From assembly GCA_016719785.1 (NCBI GenBank), contig JADJYJ010000029.1:62001-126000 (forward strand): 64,000 nucleotides of DNA, read 5' to 3'. Origin of the DNA: Candidatus Amarolinea dominans. Lineage in GTDB: Bacteria; Chloroflexota; Anaerolineae; SSC4; Amarolineaceae. Under the pieces are notes generated by a model. That model did no database searches. It was not told where the DNA came from and saw nothing but the letters and a program-made list of their open reading frames with translations. Below, in pieces: positions 51,209 to 60,614 of this stretch (position 1 is the first letter of the stretch; the number at the start of each line of letters is the position of its first letter). The translations under genes and the position numbers were made by a program.

Positions 51209-51979
51209 ATGTACCAAACCGATATGTACGAAGGCATGCTGGCCGAGACCGTCACGCTGCCCGGTGCGAATGGCGACCTCATCAACGCCTACTTCGCGCG
51301 GCCGTTAGGCCCCGGGCCCTTCCCCGCGATGGTGGTGGTGCACCACTTGCCCGGCTGGGACGAATGGTACCGCGAGGCGACCCGCAAGTTTGCGCACCAC
51401 GGCTACGCGGCGCTGTCGCCCAACCTCTACCACCGCAGCGGGCACGGCAGCGTCGAAGACGTGGCCGCCGCGGTACGCGGTCAGGGAGGCGTGCCTGACG
51501 ACCAGGTAGTGGCCGACCTGGCCGGCGCACAGCGCTACTTGCGCTCACTTCCATATGTCAACGGCAAGGTCGGCATCTGGGGCACCTGCTCCGGCGGCCG
51601 GCACGCGTTCCTGACTGCGTGCCGCGCGCCCGGCTTCGACGCGGCCGTGGACTGCTGGGGCGGCCGCGTGGTGATGACCAAAGAGGAGTTGACCCCCACG
51701 CAGCCCGTCTCGCCGGCCGACTACGTGGCGGACCTCGCCTGCCCCCTGTTGGGCTTGTTCGGCGAGGACGACCGCGGCCCCACGCCCGCGCAGGTTGCCC
51801 AGTTGGAAGATGCGCTCAAGGTGCACGGCAAGCAATACGAGTTCCACATGTACCCCGGCGCGGGCCACGGCTTCTTTTACTACCATCTGCCTGCATACCG
51901 GCAGCCACAGGCCGTGGATGGCTGGAACAAGCTCTTCGCATTCCTGGACAAGCACCTGGCCGCGCCCGCGGGCCGCTGA
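51209..51979 (+). CDS. Dienelactone hydrolase-family alpha/beta hydrolase
   Basis: A 256-residue protein from ATG 51209. Nucleophile elbow GTCSGGRH with Cys, as in dienelactone hydrolase, lies near residue 130. The acid is in LFGEDDRGPT and the histidine in GAGHGFFYY. VVVHHLPGWDEWYRE forms the oxyanion-side loop. Acts on small esters or lactones. A DUF6295-like gene follows 11 bases later. Confidence 0.88.
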   Translation: MYQTDMYEGMLAETVTLPGANGDLINAYFARPLGPGPFPAMVVVHHLPGWDEWYREATRKFAHHGYAALSPNLYHRSGHGSVEDVAAAVRGQGGVPDDQVVADLAGAQRYLRSLPYVNGKVGIWGTCSGGRHAFLTACRAPGFDAAVDCWGGRVVMTKEELTPTQPVSPADYVADLACPLLGLFGEDDRGPTPAQVAQLEDALKVHGKQYEFHMYPGAGHGFFYYHLPAYRQPQAVDGWNKLFAFLDKHLAAPAGR

Positions 51980-51990
51980 AGGAGGACGCC

Positions 51991-52251
51991 ATGTGTACGA
52001 TGATTGTCCAGCAGGTGACGGTCGAAGGGAGCGGCAAGGGGCCGTCCGGCTGGTTTCCGGTGGACCGCGCCAACGTGTCGTTCGACCACCCGTTCAACGC
52101 GCAGATGGAGCACGCTCTGAATATTGACTTCGTCAATGAGGCGCGAGGCCCCGCGGCGAGGGTCGCCGTAGAGCTCAGCGCCGAAGCGGCGCGCGCACTG
52201 GTCAAGACCATCCAGGACGTGCTGGCGCAAGCGGAGGCGGCGGGTTTATAG
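51991..52251 (+). CDS. DUF6295-like small protein
   Basis: An 86-residue protein from ATG 51991, with AAGGAGG upstream. It begins MCTMIVQQVTVEGSGKG and has FDHPFNAQMEHALNIDF near the middle, features I associate with DUF6295. No known function. It probably shares a transcript with the hydrolase upstream; in other bacteria similar small genes sit next to hydrolases, which is recalled rather than shown here. Confidence 0.65.
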   Translation: MCTMIVQQVTVEGSGKGPSGWFPVDRANVSFDHPFNAQMEHALNIDFVNEARGPAARVAVELSAEAARALVKTIQDVLAQAEAAGL

Positions 52252-52388
52252 ATTGAGGATTGGAGGTTGGAGGTTGCATCCAGCAGCTTCCAACCTTCAA
52301 CCCCTCACGTCTCGCTTCCGGCCGGGGGTCAACGCCGCGGTCAGGCGCGGCGTCTCTGCCGCGCCCACAGGTAGCGCGCGCCAGCAGT

Positions 52389-52769
52389 TTAGACCCACCC
52401 GCGCGCCTGGTATGCCTCATATCCAATCTTCAACGCGAACTCAATCTGGCCCAGCAACTCAGGCGTCAGCCGCTTGACGTAGAAACATGATTTGCCTTTG
52501 AGGAGCTTGAGCAGTTCCGGCGCGAAAACGTCCTTCAACTCGGTCTGCGCGTAGATCGGCATATAGTAGAAGCCGACGTAGCCCTTCTGGATGATCAGCC
52601 CGGCGAAGTAGACCTCCCGGCGCTTGCGGCCTTCGATCACCAGGTCCTTGACCGACCACAGGTCGTAATGACTGGCGTCGTCCATCTTCGCGACCAGCGG
52701 CGGCGCGTAGGCGGCCAGTAGAGCCTTGAGTGACTCGAAAATCGCGGTCAGATCGGTGGTTGTCTCCAT
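52389..52769 (-). CDS. DUF1801/YdhG-like small protein
   Basis: A 126-residue protein read leftwards, starting at the ATG at 52769 (METTTDLTAIF); an upstream extension to 52814 lacks a ribosome site and is not used. The centre, VYFAGLIIQKGYVGFYYMPIY, followed by LLKGKSCFYVKRL, fits the DUF1801/YdhG iron-chaperone-like fold. It converges with the DUF6295-like gene. The 137-base gap between them holds GGTTGGAGG/CTTCCAACC and GC-rich stems, but no clear terminator. Confidence 0.65.
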   Translation of the reverse strand: METTTDLTAIFESLKALLAAYAPPLVAKMDDASHYDLWSVKDLVIEGRKRREVYFAGLIIQKGYVGFYYMPIYAQTELKDVFAPELLKLLKGKSCFYVKRLTPELLGQIEFALKIGYEAYQARGWV

Positions 52770-52788
52770 GTCAGTCACCTCTGCTATG

Positions 52789-53031
52789 TCATGTTGAGCG
52801 GGTCTGCGGCGCAAGGGTCGTTACGGCGAAACGCCAGCGAACCATCTCCCGCTCCATTATGAACACCGGGGCGTCGCCAGCCTGCGGTTTCAACCGCAGG
52901 CTGATATGAAAAACCCGTTGAAACGGGTTGTCGTCGGGCCACGCACAGTGCGCCTGCGGTTGAAACTTTCCCATCATAATCTTCGGATTCGACTGAATAA
53001 AATGAACAAGCTGTTGGTCCATTCTCAACAC
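52789..53031 (-). CDS. Doubtful 80-residue open frame across palindromic repeats
   Basis: Reads MLRMDQQLVHFIQSNPKIMMG and then passes through two REP-like stems. The first 23 residues look protein-like, but the rest follows the palindromes. It may be the start of a decayed gene overrun by repeats. No family recognised. Confidence 0.25.
   Translation of the reverse strand: MLRMDQQLVHFIQSNPKIMMGKFQPQAHCAWPDDNPFQRVFHISLRLKPQAGDAPVFIMEREMVRWRFAVTTLAPQTRST
52878..52929. repeat. Two REP-like palindromes
   Basis: CAGCCTGCGGTT-TC-AACCGCAGGCTG (52878-52903) is a perfect 12-bp stem. AACCCGTT-GA-AACGGGTT (52912-52929) is a perfect 8-bp stem. A third partial copy, CTGCGGTTGAAAC, lies at about 52953. 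They occupy the stretch between the DUF1801-like gene and hsdS. Confidence 0.85.
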
Positions 53032-53165
53032 CTCCGCCGCTGCGATTCACACACGAGCATAGGACAGGTTGTCGGGTGAGTCAAGCAGCCACAGGGGTCC
53101 AACCTTCGTGCCCTTCGCGCTTCGCGTCCTTCGCACCACTTCGCGCCTTCGTGATCCAAAACGCC

Positions 53166-54881
53166 TCACGCCCCGCCCAACACCGCCGCGACCAGCCCCC
53201 GCCGCTGACCCTCCGCCCGCGCCAGCCCGGCCTCCAGCGCATCGCACAGCCGCATGAGCTGGTCCACCCTGGCGACGATGCGGTGTTGTTCGGCCAAGGG
53301 AGGAAGTGGGATAAGCGTGGCTTTTATCTTCCCGATGTTGAGGTTCGGCTGCGCTCCCCCTTCGGCAAGACTTCGCAGTTCCCGGTAGTTCTTCTGATGG
53401 AAGATCTTCACGTAAGGACGAATTTCGCAGGCGATACCATGAAACACAAGCGCCGCACACGCCTGATTTGTTGCCGCGTCAATGAGCAACTCAGAAACCT
53501 GTCCGCGCGTCTTTCCCTGGCCGTACATGGCGACTATCAGAGTATGCTTCGGGTAGATCTGGCAGTTTGTCTCTTTTAGCGCCACCTCAGTAATGAACTC
53601 ACTGGCCTGAGTAATGAACGGAGCCCCAGTCACGCTACTGGTAATCCAAGGGATGTCACCGTTTTCGTAGTACTTCGATTCTCCTCGTCGCGGTGTTGAC
53701 CCTGTCCTGATCAAGGTGATCGCATCTAGTTGAACCCGCGTCCATCCCGGAGGTAACGCGTGAAATAGTTCGTCAGCTCTCGCTGATGGCACCGCCTTCT
53801 CCTCCCTAACCTTCCCTTCCTTCACCAACCGCCGCCTCTCCGCCCGAATCCGCTTGAGCAGCTCGCTCGCCGGCTCATCGGCCGAGTCCTGCGGCACCAA
53901 CTTGCCCTGCACCGCCAGTTGGAGGATGGCCTGGCGCAGCTCGGCCACATTGCGCGGGTCGGCGTAGAGCAAGTCAAAGGCATCGCGCACGGTGGCCCAC
54001 GCGGCCGCGAACGCGTCGCTGTCCGTCGCGGCGCTCAGCCGGTGCAGCGCGGCGCGGTTGACGGTCACGAGGTCGTCCCGGGCCTGGCGCAGCTTGACCT
54101 CCAGGGCGCGGGTCTGCGCGAAGAGGGACTCGACTTTGGCGACGATGCGGCGTTGCTCGGCGAGAGGAGGGAGAGGGACCATTAGGTCGTTGAGCTGGGC
54201 TTGGTTGATACTTGCCTGACCTGTCGTCTGTTTTGCACTCTGTTCAAACTCGGTCTTAACCACAGAGGTTCGGAACACTACGTTGATGAAATGTGCTTCG
54301 GTCAGCTCTCCTAAGAAACGTACTCGGATGTTCTTGCTCTCATACACCAGCAGTTCTCTAATAACAGGAATCACGGCGGCTTTTCCCACTAACTCCCGAC
54401 TGTTAACGCGATTTACCAGAAGATCGCCCTCTCGAAGCCCATACGTGGCGATTTCCGAACCGGTCAGGTCCATTCTTTTCAGATCATGAAAGGAAATCCG
54501 GCCATCCTGAATGTTGTACATCCGAAGGCATGCGACACCGTCATCATCGTAGAAATTTGCCGGCTTGTAAATCCCGTTGGACATGGACTCCGCTAGATTT
54601 CCCAAGCGCACCCACTCCCACGACTCCGGCAATTCGTATGGCATGGCCGCCGGTTCAATCCGTCGCGATACCTTCGACTCCTCAAGCTTCCCTTCCTTCA
54701 CCAACCGCTGCTTCTCCGCCCGAATCCGCTTCAGTAGCTCGCTCGCCAGCTCGTCCGCCGGGTCCTGCGGCACGAGCTTACCCTGCACGGCCAGCGCCAG
54801 GATGGCCTGGTTGAGCCGCGCCACGTCCTCCGGCGTGCGGACCAGGGTCTCGAAGTGGGGAAAGAGCAGGTCAAGGGACAT
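53166..54881 (-). CDS. hsdS: Type I restriction-modification specificity subunit (HsdS)
   Basis: A 571-residue protein with two target-recognition domains and two conserved coiled-coil blocks. Half 1 has WEWVRLGNLAESMSNGIYKP, then MVPLPPLAEQRRIVAKVESL. Half 2 has WTRVQLDAITLIRTGSTPRRG, then IPLPPLAEQHRIVARVDQL. A repeated LAVQGKLVPQD..SELLKRIRAE block precedes each half. It chooses the DNA sequence for the HsdM/HsdR complex. It overlaps the end of hsdM by 11 bases. Confidence 0.93.
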   Translation of the reverse strand: MSLDLLFPHFETLVRTPEDVARLNQAILALAVQGKLVPQDPADELASELLKRIRAEKQRLVKEGKLEESKVSRRIEPAAMPYELPESWEWVRLGNLAESMSNGIYKPANFYDDDGVACLRMYNIQDGRISFHDLKRMDLTGSEIATYGLREGDLLVNRVNSRELVGKAAVIPVIRELLVYESKNIRVRFLGELTEAHFINVVFRTSVVKTEFEQSAKQTTGQASINQAQLNDLMVPLPPLAEQRRIVAKVESLFAQTRALEVKLRQARDDLVTVNRAALHRLSAATDSDAFAAAWATVRDAFDLLYADPRNVAELRQAILQLAVQGKLVPQDSADEPASELLKRIRAERRRLVKEGKVREEKAVPSARADELFHALPPGWTRVQLDAITLIRTGSTPRRGESKYYENGDIPWITSSVTGAPFITQASEFITEVALKETNCQIYPKHTLIVAMYGQGKTRGQVSELLIDAATNQACAALVFHGIACEIRPYVKIFHQKNYRELRSLAEGGAQPNLNIGKIKATLIPLPPLAEQHRIVARVDQLMRLCDALEAGLARAEGQRRGLVAAVLGGA

Positions 54882-56322
54882 GGGGGGGCCGTTCCAACGC
54901 GGTCAGCAGCTCGGCCTTCAACGCGGCGCGGGCCGCGGCGATCTCGGCCTCCAGGCGGCGATAATCGGCCAGCAGCCGGACCGGGTCGCCGTGGGCCGCG
55001 TCCACGCTGTTGGGGTTCTTGATGTCCAGGTTGTAATTGCGCGCCTTGATCTCGGCGATGCTCACGCGCCAGGCGTACACGTTCTCCTGTCGGTCGTGCC
55101 ACCACGCCTTCTCCCCGTCGAACTCCTCGATGCGAATCGGCCGGGTCTTGGTGTACTTTTTGTATCCCGTGGGCAGTGGGTGCTCGAAGTACCACACCTC
55201 GCGCGTCGGCTCCCCTTTGGTGAAGAAAAGCAGGTTGGTGTTGATGTCGGTGTAGGGCGCAAAGACGCCGTTGGGCAGCCGCACCACGGTGTGCAGGTTG
55301 CAGCGCTCCAGCAGGTGCTCCTTCAGCCGCGTCTTCACCCCTTCGCCGAACAGCGAGCCGTCGGGCAGCACGATCGCGCCCTGGCCGCCGTCGCGCAGCA
55401 GGTGTACGATCAGCGCCAGGAACAGGTCGGCGGTCTCCTTGGTCTGGAACTGCGCGGGGAAGTTGCTCTCCACGCCCGGCTCCTCCATGCCGCCGAAGGG
55501 TGGGTTGGTCAGAATGATGTCCACGCGGTCGGCGTCGCCGTAGCTGCGATAGGGCCGCCGCGCCAGCGCGTTATCGCGGTCAATCTGCGGCGTCTCGATG
55601 TCGTGCAGGATCAGGTTGGTGATGCAGAGCAGGTGCGGCAGCGGCTTCTTCTCCACCCCGCGGATGGCCAGGCCGAGCTTCGCCAGGTCGGCCGGCGTCC
55701 GCGCCTGGCGCTTCAGGTGTTCCAGCGCGCAGACCAGGAAGCCGCCGGTGCCGCACGCCGGGTCGAGCACCACCTGGCCGAGCTGCGGGTCGGTCATATC
55801 CACCATGAACTGCGTCACCGCCCGCGGCGTGTAGTATTCGCCCGCGTTGCCCGCGCTTTGCAGGTCGCGCAGGATCTTCTCGTAGAGGTCGCCGAAAAGG
55901 TGCCGATCCTCCAGCGCGTTGAAGTCAATGCCCGCGATCTTGTTGATCACCTGGCGCAGCAGCGTGCCCGACTTCATGTAGTTGTACGCGTCCGCGAAGA
56001 CATCGCGCACCACGAAGCCGCGCGGATCATCGCCCGGCGCCAGCGCCAGCTCCTTCAGGCCGGGGAACAGCTCATTGTTGATGAAGGCCAGCAGCTCATC
56101 GCCGGTCATCCCCTCGTCGTCCGCGGCCCAGTTGCGCCAGCGCAGCCGTGCAGGAATCGGCGAGACGTAATGCGGCCCGATCTCGTACTCCTGCTCCTTG
56201 TCGTCGAAGATCTTCAGAAACAGCATCCAGACGAGCTGCGAGATGCGCTGCGCGTCGCCGTCCACGCCCGCGTCCTGGCGCATGATGTCCTGGATAGATT
56301 TGATCAGGGTGGAGATGGACAT
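54871..56322 (-). CDS. hsdM: Type I restriction-modification DNA methyltransferase (HsdM)
   Basis: A 483-residue N6-adenine methyltransferase. SAM motif DPACGTGGF lies near residue 186 and catalytic motif NPPFGG near 271. The N-terminal helical HsdM domain carries LVWMLFLKIFDDKE and GEYYTPRAV. It starts 4 bases after the stop of the PDDEXK gene. The C-terminal helix interacts with HsdS in known systems. Confidence 0.95.
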   Translation of the reverse strand: MSISTLIKSIQDIMRQDAGVDGDAQRISQLVWMLFLKIFDDKEQEYEIGPHYVSPIPARLRWRNWAADDEGMTGDELLAFINNELFPGLKELALAPGDDPRGFVVRDVFADAYNYMKSGTLLRQVINKIAGIDFNALEDRHLFGDLYEKILRDLQSAGNAGEYYTPRAVTQFMVDMTDPQLGQVVLDPACGTGGFLVCALEHLKRQARTPADLAKLGLAIRGVEKKPLPHLLCITNLILHDIETPQIDRDNALARRPYRSYGDADRVDIILTNPPFGGMEEPGVESNFPAQFQTKETADLFLALIVHLLRDGGQGAIVLPDGSLFGEGVKTRLKEHLLERCNLHTVVRLPNGVFAPYTDINTNLLFFTKGEPTREVWYFEHPLPTGYKKYTKTRPIRIEEFDGEKAWWHDRQENVYAWRVSIAEIKARNYNLDIKNPNSVDAAHGDPVRLLADYRRLEAEIAAARAALKAELLTALERPPHVP

Positions 56323-56326
56323 GGGA

Positions 56327-57364
56327 TTACGCAGGCTCCTGGTCGGGGGATAGCGCGGCCTCTAGCTCCTCAATCGTTGGCATACTGCCGCGCAGGCCCT
56401 CCGGCAGCGCCCGCGTCAGCTCATAGGCCGACACGCCAATGGGCTTGCTCAGATCGCGCAGCGCGTACTCCACGATCACCCGGTTCTTCTCGCGGCACAG
56501 GATGAGGCCGATGGCGGGCTGGTCGTGCTCCCCCCGCAGGCGGTCATCCACCCCCGACAGGTAGAAGTTCATCTTGCCCGCGTCTTCCGGCTGGAACGCG
56601 CCGCTCTTCAAGTCAATGACCACAAAGCAGTGCAGGCGGAAATGATAGAAGAGCAGGTCGAGGTAGAAGTCCTGGTCGCCGATCTCCAGGTGGTACTGGC
56701 TGCCGACGAACGCAAAGCCGATGCCAAGCTCGAGCAGGAAGGCGCGCAGGTGCTCGATCAACGCCCGTTCCAGATCCCGCTCGTGGGCCTCCGCACCCAG
56801 GCTGAGGAAGTCGAAGGTGTAAGGGTCCTTCAATAACTGCTGGGCCAGCTCTGATTGAGGCGCGGGCAAGGTGCGTGCGAAGTTGCTTTGGGCCGCGCCC
56901 AGCCGCTCGTGCAGCCGCGTGTCAATCTGATGCACCAGGATGTTGCGGCTCCAGCCGTTCTCGATGGCTTTATGGGCGTACCAGATACGTTCTGCTTGAT
57001 CGGCAATGCGATCAAGGAGCCGGACGTTGTGTCCCCAGGGCAATTGTGCAACAACCTGTTGCACAAATTGCTCGTCCGGCCACGCCTCAGCGAACGCCCG
57101 CATGTACTTCAAGTTGCGCGCGGAAAACCCCTTCATCTCCGGGAAGGCCCGGCGCAAATCCTGCGCCAGCCGGTCAATCACCTTCGCGCCCCATCCCTGC
57201 GCGCCCTGCTGGGCCAAGATCTCACGGCCGATCTGCCAGTAGAGCAGTACCAGCTCGCGGTTGACGGAAAGCACAGCCCGCACCTGCGCGCCGCGGATGC
57301 GTTCCTGCAAGCCTGCCAGAAGCGCAGCATAATTGAAGGGTATTTCCAGTTCGGAAAAAGGCAT
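56327..57364 (-). CDS. YhcG/DUF1016-like PD-(D/E)XK nuclease
   Basis: A 345-residue protein. The N-terminal domain (about 10-170) matches DUF1016: NRELVLLYWQIGREIL, FPEMKGFSARNLKYMRAF and LPWGHNVRLLDRI. The C-terminal nuclease domain has YLDLLFYHFRLHCFVVIDLKSG, giving Asp and a DLK triad, and the conserved GMN-like AGKMNFYLSGVDD. It sits inside the hsd operon between hsdR and hsdM. Relatives are frequent in type I loci; a helper or anti-phage role is proposed but unproven. Confidence 0.9.
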   Translation of the reverse strand: MPFSELEIPFNYAALLAGLQERIRGAQVRAVLSVNRELVLLYWQIGREILAQQGAQGWGAKVIDRLAQDLRRAFPEMKGFSARNLKYMRAFAEAWPDEQFVQQVVAQLPWGHNVRLLDRIADQAERIWYAHKAIENGWSRNILVHQIDTRLHERLGAAQSNFARTLPAPQSELAQQLLKDPYTFDFLSLGAEAHERDLERALIEHLRAFLLELGIGFAFVGSQYHLEIGDQDFYLDLLFYHFRLHCFVVIDLKSGAFQPEDAGKMNFYLSGVDDRLRGEHDQPAIGLILCREKNRVIVEYALRDLSKPIGVSAYELTRALPEGLRGSMPTIEELEAALSPDQEPA

Positions 57365-57379
57365 GATCGTCTCTCGCTT

Positions 57380-59758
57380 TCAGGCGGCGCGATAAATCTC
57401 CCGCGCCAACGCGGCCAGCGCCTCGAAGTAGCGTTTCTTGCCGCCGAACGCCTTCAGGATTTGCACCGGTTGGCCGATCTGGTTGAGCGGCGGCAATTGC
57501 AGCACCCCGGCCGCCTTGTTCTCGTCGCGCGCTTCTTCCACGGACGCGATGCCCTGGTCCGCGTACTTGTCCAGCAGCGCTTCCAACGTCCGCCGCGCCA
57601 TGCCGCCGTATTCGTCGAACAGGGCGCTGCGGCGCGCGCTGCGCGCGCGTTCGCCCCGCGTCAGCGGCGGCCGGTCGAAAGCCACGTGACAGATCAGGTC
57701 GAACGGGTCGAGATCAGCATTGGCGGCCTCCCGCAGCTTGTCCAGCAGGAAGCCCTGCTCCAGCAGCTCGGCCAGCAGCGCGTCCTTGCGCGCCGCTGCG
57801 TTCCAGCGGGTCAGGAAATCGTCCAGCGATGCGTACTGGCGGCGCAAATTCTCCCGGCTGAACTCGCGGAAGGACGCGGTGCGCAGCTCGCCGTTGCGGT
57901 CCAGGTACTGCACCCGTTCGGCCAGGATGCGCACCTCGACGCCGTTTACGTAGTATTTGGCGCGGCGCTGCGGCCGTTCCACGATGCGCGCGCTGGTCTC
58001 CTGGCCCTGCCCAACCTGGTAATCGGCGGCCGGGAATTCGACAGCGTCTGCCGTCTCCGGCGGCACGGCCGGATCGTCCGGCCCCGGCTCGTAGACCTGC
58101 ACCGGGTCGCCGTCGAACGCGGGGTCGGCGAAGAGCCGGGTCACGTTGCGGAAGTCCATGATGGTGAAGTAGGTCTTGCCAAAGTCCTCGCGGATGCGCG
58201 TGCCGCGGCCGATGATCTGCTTGAACTCGGTCATCGAATTGATGGTCCGATCGAGCACGATCAGCTTGCAGGTCTGCGCGTCCACACCGGTGGTCATCAG
58301 CCGCGAGGTGGTGGCGATGACCGGGTAAGGCTCCTCCGGGCTGATGAAGTTGTCCAGTTCGGCCTTGCCCACCGGGTTGTCGCCGGTGATGCGCATGACA
58401 TAACGGCGGTTGGCATTCACCAGGTCGCCGTTCATGTTGGCGATGGCGTGGCGCATGCGCTCCGCGTGCTCGATGTCCTCACAAAAGATGATCGTCTTCT
58501 GCATGCGGCCCGTGGCGCGCAGATATTCCGTGACGCGCCAGGCGACGAGCTGCGTGCGCTCGTCAATCACCAGGGTGCGGTCGAAGTCGCGGGAGGTGTA
58601 CCATTCATCAGGAATCGGCGCGCCGTAGCGGTCGAGCTGACCCTGCCGCGGCCGCCAGCCGTCCACGTCGCGGTCCAGGTCAATGCGGATCACCTTGTAG
58701 GGGGCCAGGAACCCGTCGGCGATCCCCTGGCGCAGCGAGTAGGTGTAGATCGGCTCACCGAAGTAGTCCATGTTGGAGACGTCCTTCGTTTCCTTGGGCG
58801 TGGCGGTCAGGCCGATCTGCGTGGCCGAGGCGAAGTATTCCAGCACCTCGCGCCAGGCCGAGTCCGCGTCCGCGCTGCCGCGATGGCACTCGTCCACGAT
58901 GATCAGGTCGAAGAAGTCGGGGGAGAACTGGCGGTAGATGTCCTGCCATTCCTCCGTCCCGGAGATGCCCTGGTAGAGCGCCAGGTAGATTTCGTAGGAC
59001 TTGTCCACCTGGCGCTTGACGACCTTGGTCATCTTGTCGCCGAAGAAGCGGAAGTCGTTGGTCATGGTCTGGTCAACCAGGATGTTGCGGTCGGCCAGGA
59101 AGAGCACGCGGCGCACCTTTTTGGCCCGCCACAGCCGCCAGATGATCTGAAACGCGGTGTAGGTCTTGCCGGTGCCGGTCGCCATCACCAGCAGGACGCG
59201 CTTCTGCCCCTGGGCAATGGCGCGCACCGTGCGGTTGATCGCCACCTCCTGGTAGTAGCGCGGCGCGCGGCCGTAGCGGTCGTAGTAGTAATCTTCCGCC
59301 GCCACCTTCGCCACCTCGTCGGCCATGCCGGTCTGCCGCATGGTGCGCAGCCACAGCGCCTCCGGCGAGGGGAACTCATCCAGCCGCAGCTCGCGTTCCA
59401 GCGGCCCATCTGTCAGGGTGCGGTCGTGCTCCATGAAGCCGTCGCCGTTGGAGGTGTAGACGAACGGCGCGTCCAGCAGCGCCGCGTATTGCAGCGCCTG
59501 ATCCATACCTGCGCTCAGGCTGTGGTTGTTATCTTTGGCTTCGACGATCGCCAGTGGAATGCCGGGTTTGTGTGAGAGGAGGTAGTCCACCCGTTTGCGC
59601 TCAGCGCTGCGCATGGACAGCGCGCCGCGCACGATGACCCGACCCGCGTCGAAGATCACTTCCTCGCGGATTTGACCCGGCTTCCAGCCTGCGTCCTGGA
59701 TCGCGGGAGTGATGAAGCGGGTGCGGATTTCCTGTTCGGTCAGCAGCTTCTTGTTCAT
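57380..59758 (-). CDS. hsdR: Type I restriction endonuclease subunit (HsdR)
   Basis: A 792-residue protein from the ATG at 59758 (MNKKLLTEQEIRTRF); an extension to 59800 is possible but less likely. The N-terminal nuclease domain has IVEAKDNNHS near residue 73. Helicase motifs: MATGTGKTYTA (Walker A, about 192), VDECHRGS (about 288), GLTATPKETKD and QIIGRGTRIRED. The C-terminal region is of the EcoEI type. ATP-driven translocase that cleaves unmethylated DNA. Confidence 0.95.
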   Translation of the reverse strand: MNKKLLTEQEIRTRFITPAIQDAGWKPGQIREEVIFDAGRVIVRGALSMRSAERKRVDYLLSHKPGIPLAIVEAKDNNHSLSAGMDQALQYAALLDAPFVYTSNGDGFMEHDRTLTDGPLERELRLDEFPSPEALWLRTMRQTGMADEVAKVAAEDYYYDRYGRAPRYYQEVAINRTVRAIAQGQKRVLLVMATGTGKTYTAFQIIWRLWRAKKVRRVLFLADRNILVDQTMTNDFRFFGDKMTKVVKRQVDKSYEIYLALYQGISGTEEWQDIYRQFSPDFFDLIIVDECHRGSADADSAWREVLEYFASATQIGLTATPKETKDVSNMDYFGEPIYTYSLRQGIADGFLAPYKVIRIDLDRDVDGWRPRQGQLDRYGAPIPDEWYTSRDFDRTLVIDERTQLVAWRVTEYLRATGRMQKTIIFCEDIEHAERMRHAIANMNGDLVNANRRYVMRITGDNPVGKAELDNFISPEEPYPVIATTSRLMTTGVDAQTCKLIVLDRTINSMTEFKQIIGRGTRIREDFGKTYFTIMDFRNVTRLFADPAFDGDPVQVYEPGPDDPAVPPETADAVEFPAADYQVGQGQETSARIVERPQRRAKYYVNGVEVRILAERVQYLDRNGELRTASFREFSRENLRRQYASLDDFLTRWNAAARKDALLAELLEQGFLLDKLREAANADLDPFDLICHVAFDRPPLTRGERARSARRSALFDEYGGMARRTLEALLDKYADQGIASVEEARDENKAAGVLQLPPLNQIGQPVQILKAFGGKKRYFEALAALAREIYRAA

Positions 59759-59804
59759 TTGACGTTGCCACGCGTCAGGCGCTGCCGAAGCGCCTGGCAC
59801 AGCT

Positions 59805-60173
59805 CTATTTTGCCGCGCCGGCCGGCAGATCTAGCCGTTCGTCCACCCACTCGCGCAGCAGCGCGCTGAACGACTTGCGGGCTGCCACAGCCTCTGCGTG
59901 CAGAATGCCTTTCATGAAGTCGCTGACGTAGATCGTGATGGCATTGGGGTGGTCGCCGTTATCGCCTTGCTCGAACCGTTCGAAGTAGTCTGTCGGGTAC
60001 AGGTAATCCTCACCGGATTCGTCAACGACGCGCAACATCGCCCCGTCGTTCTCGACCGGCGGCGCCAACCTGTAGACCTGCCCTACCTGCAAATCGTCCA
60101 GGACATCATCGAACGGTTTTCCATCCTGGTCGTAGATGAACGTTTCGTTCTTGACACAGCGAACGTATTTCAT
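59805..60173 (-). CDS. Hypothetical protein upstream of hsdR
   Basis: A 122-residue protein starting at the ATG at 60173, with GGAGAGG before it on this strand. Residues 1-80 are beta-rich (MKYVRCVKNETFIYD, VGQVYRLAPPVE); the C-terminal 45 residues are helical (FSALLREWVDERLDLP). It is first in the minus-strand series leading into hsdR, 46 bases downstream. No family recognised; it might be a small regulator. Confidence 0.6.
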   Translation of the reverse strand: MKYVRCVKNETFIYDQDGKPFDDVLDDLQVGQVYRLAPPVENDGAMLRVVDESGEDYLYPTDYFERFEQGDNGDHPNAITIYVSDFMKGILHAEAVAARKSFSALLREWVDERLDLPAGAAK

Positions 60174-60215
60174 GCGAGCCTCTCCAGCCGATACTTGTCC
60201 TTCATGCGCTTTCGC

Positions 60216-60291
60216 CGGGCGGGGGGGGGCCGCGGCCCCTTTTGTCCGGGGGGGGGCCTCCGGGGGCCGCCCCTGGCGCCGGGGGGGGTGT
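60216..60291. other. Unusual G-run-rich stretch
   Basis: Three runs of 8-10 G in about 76 bases, with short C blocks between. Lies in the 440-base gap between the minus-strand hypothetical gene and the LVIVD gene. It could form G-quadruplexes, or it may be an assembly artefact; base composition is unlike the rest of the spacer. Confidence 0.5.
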
Positions 60292-60455
60292 TTCGGGCGC
60301 CTTGCAGTTTGAGTCCCTGATCTCACTGACGATCTTGAACTTCATTGCTGCGGACTCCGATGTGGCCTTTACCCGACCCTTACCCGGAGATTATACCTGG
60401 AACACAGGCCCAGGTCAATCTACCCAAAAGGCATTCTTGATGTCATAGCGGCGAC

Positions 60456-60483
60456 TTGACGCCTTCTTGTTTTGTGGTATGGT
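60456..60483 (+). promoter_or_regulatory. Possible sigma70-type promoter of the LVIVD gene
   Basis: TTGACG (60456-60461), 16 bases, TATGGT (60478-60483). Five and four of six match the consensus. It would give a leader of about 125 bases before ATG 60615. Confidence 0.35.
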
Positions 60484-60614
60484 CATTCCACCAAACGAAA
60501 CCATCGAGACTGACAACAAGAAACGATGCCTCGAATCACACCGCCAGAGAGCCCTGGTTGGCGCAATTCGTGGCTTTCTCACCATATCAACTCTCGCTTT
60601 TATGGAGGAGCCGC

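Noticed and set aside
56855..59575. A 906-codon open frame on the plus strand across hsdR and the PDDEXK gene
   Set aside because: It is antisense to two well-matched genes; its His/Arg/Val-rich translation shows no domains and follows from high GC content.
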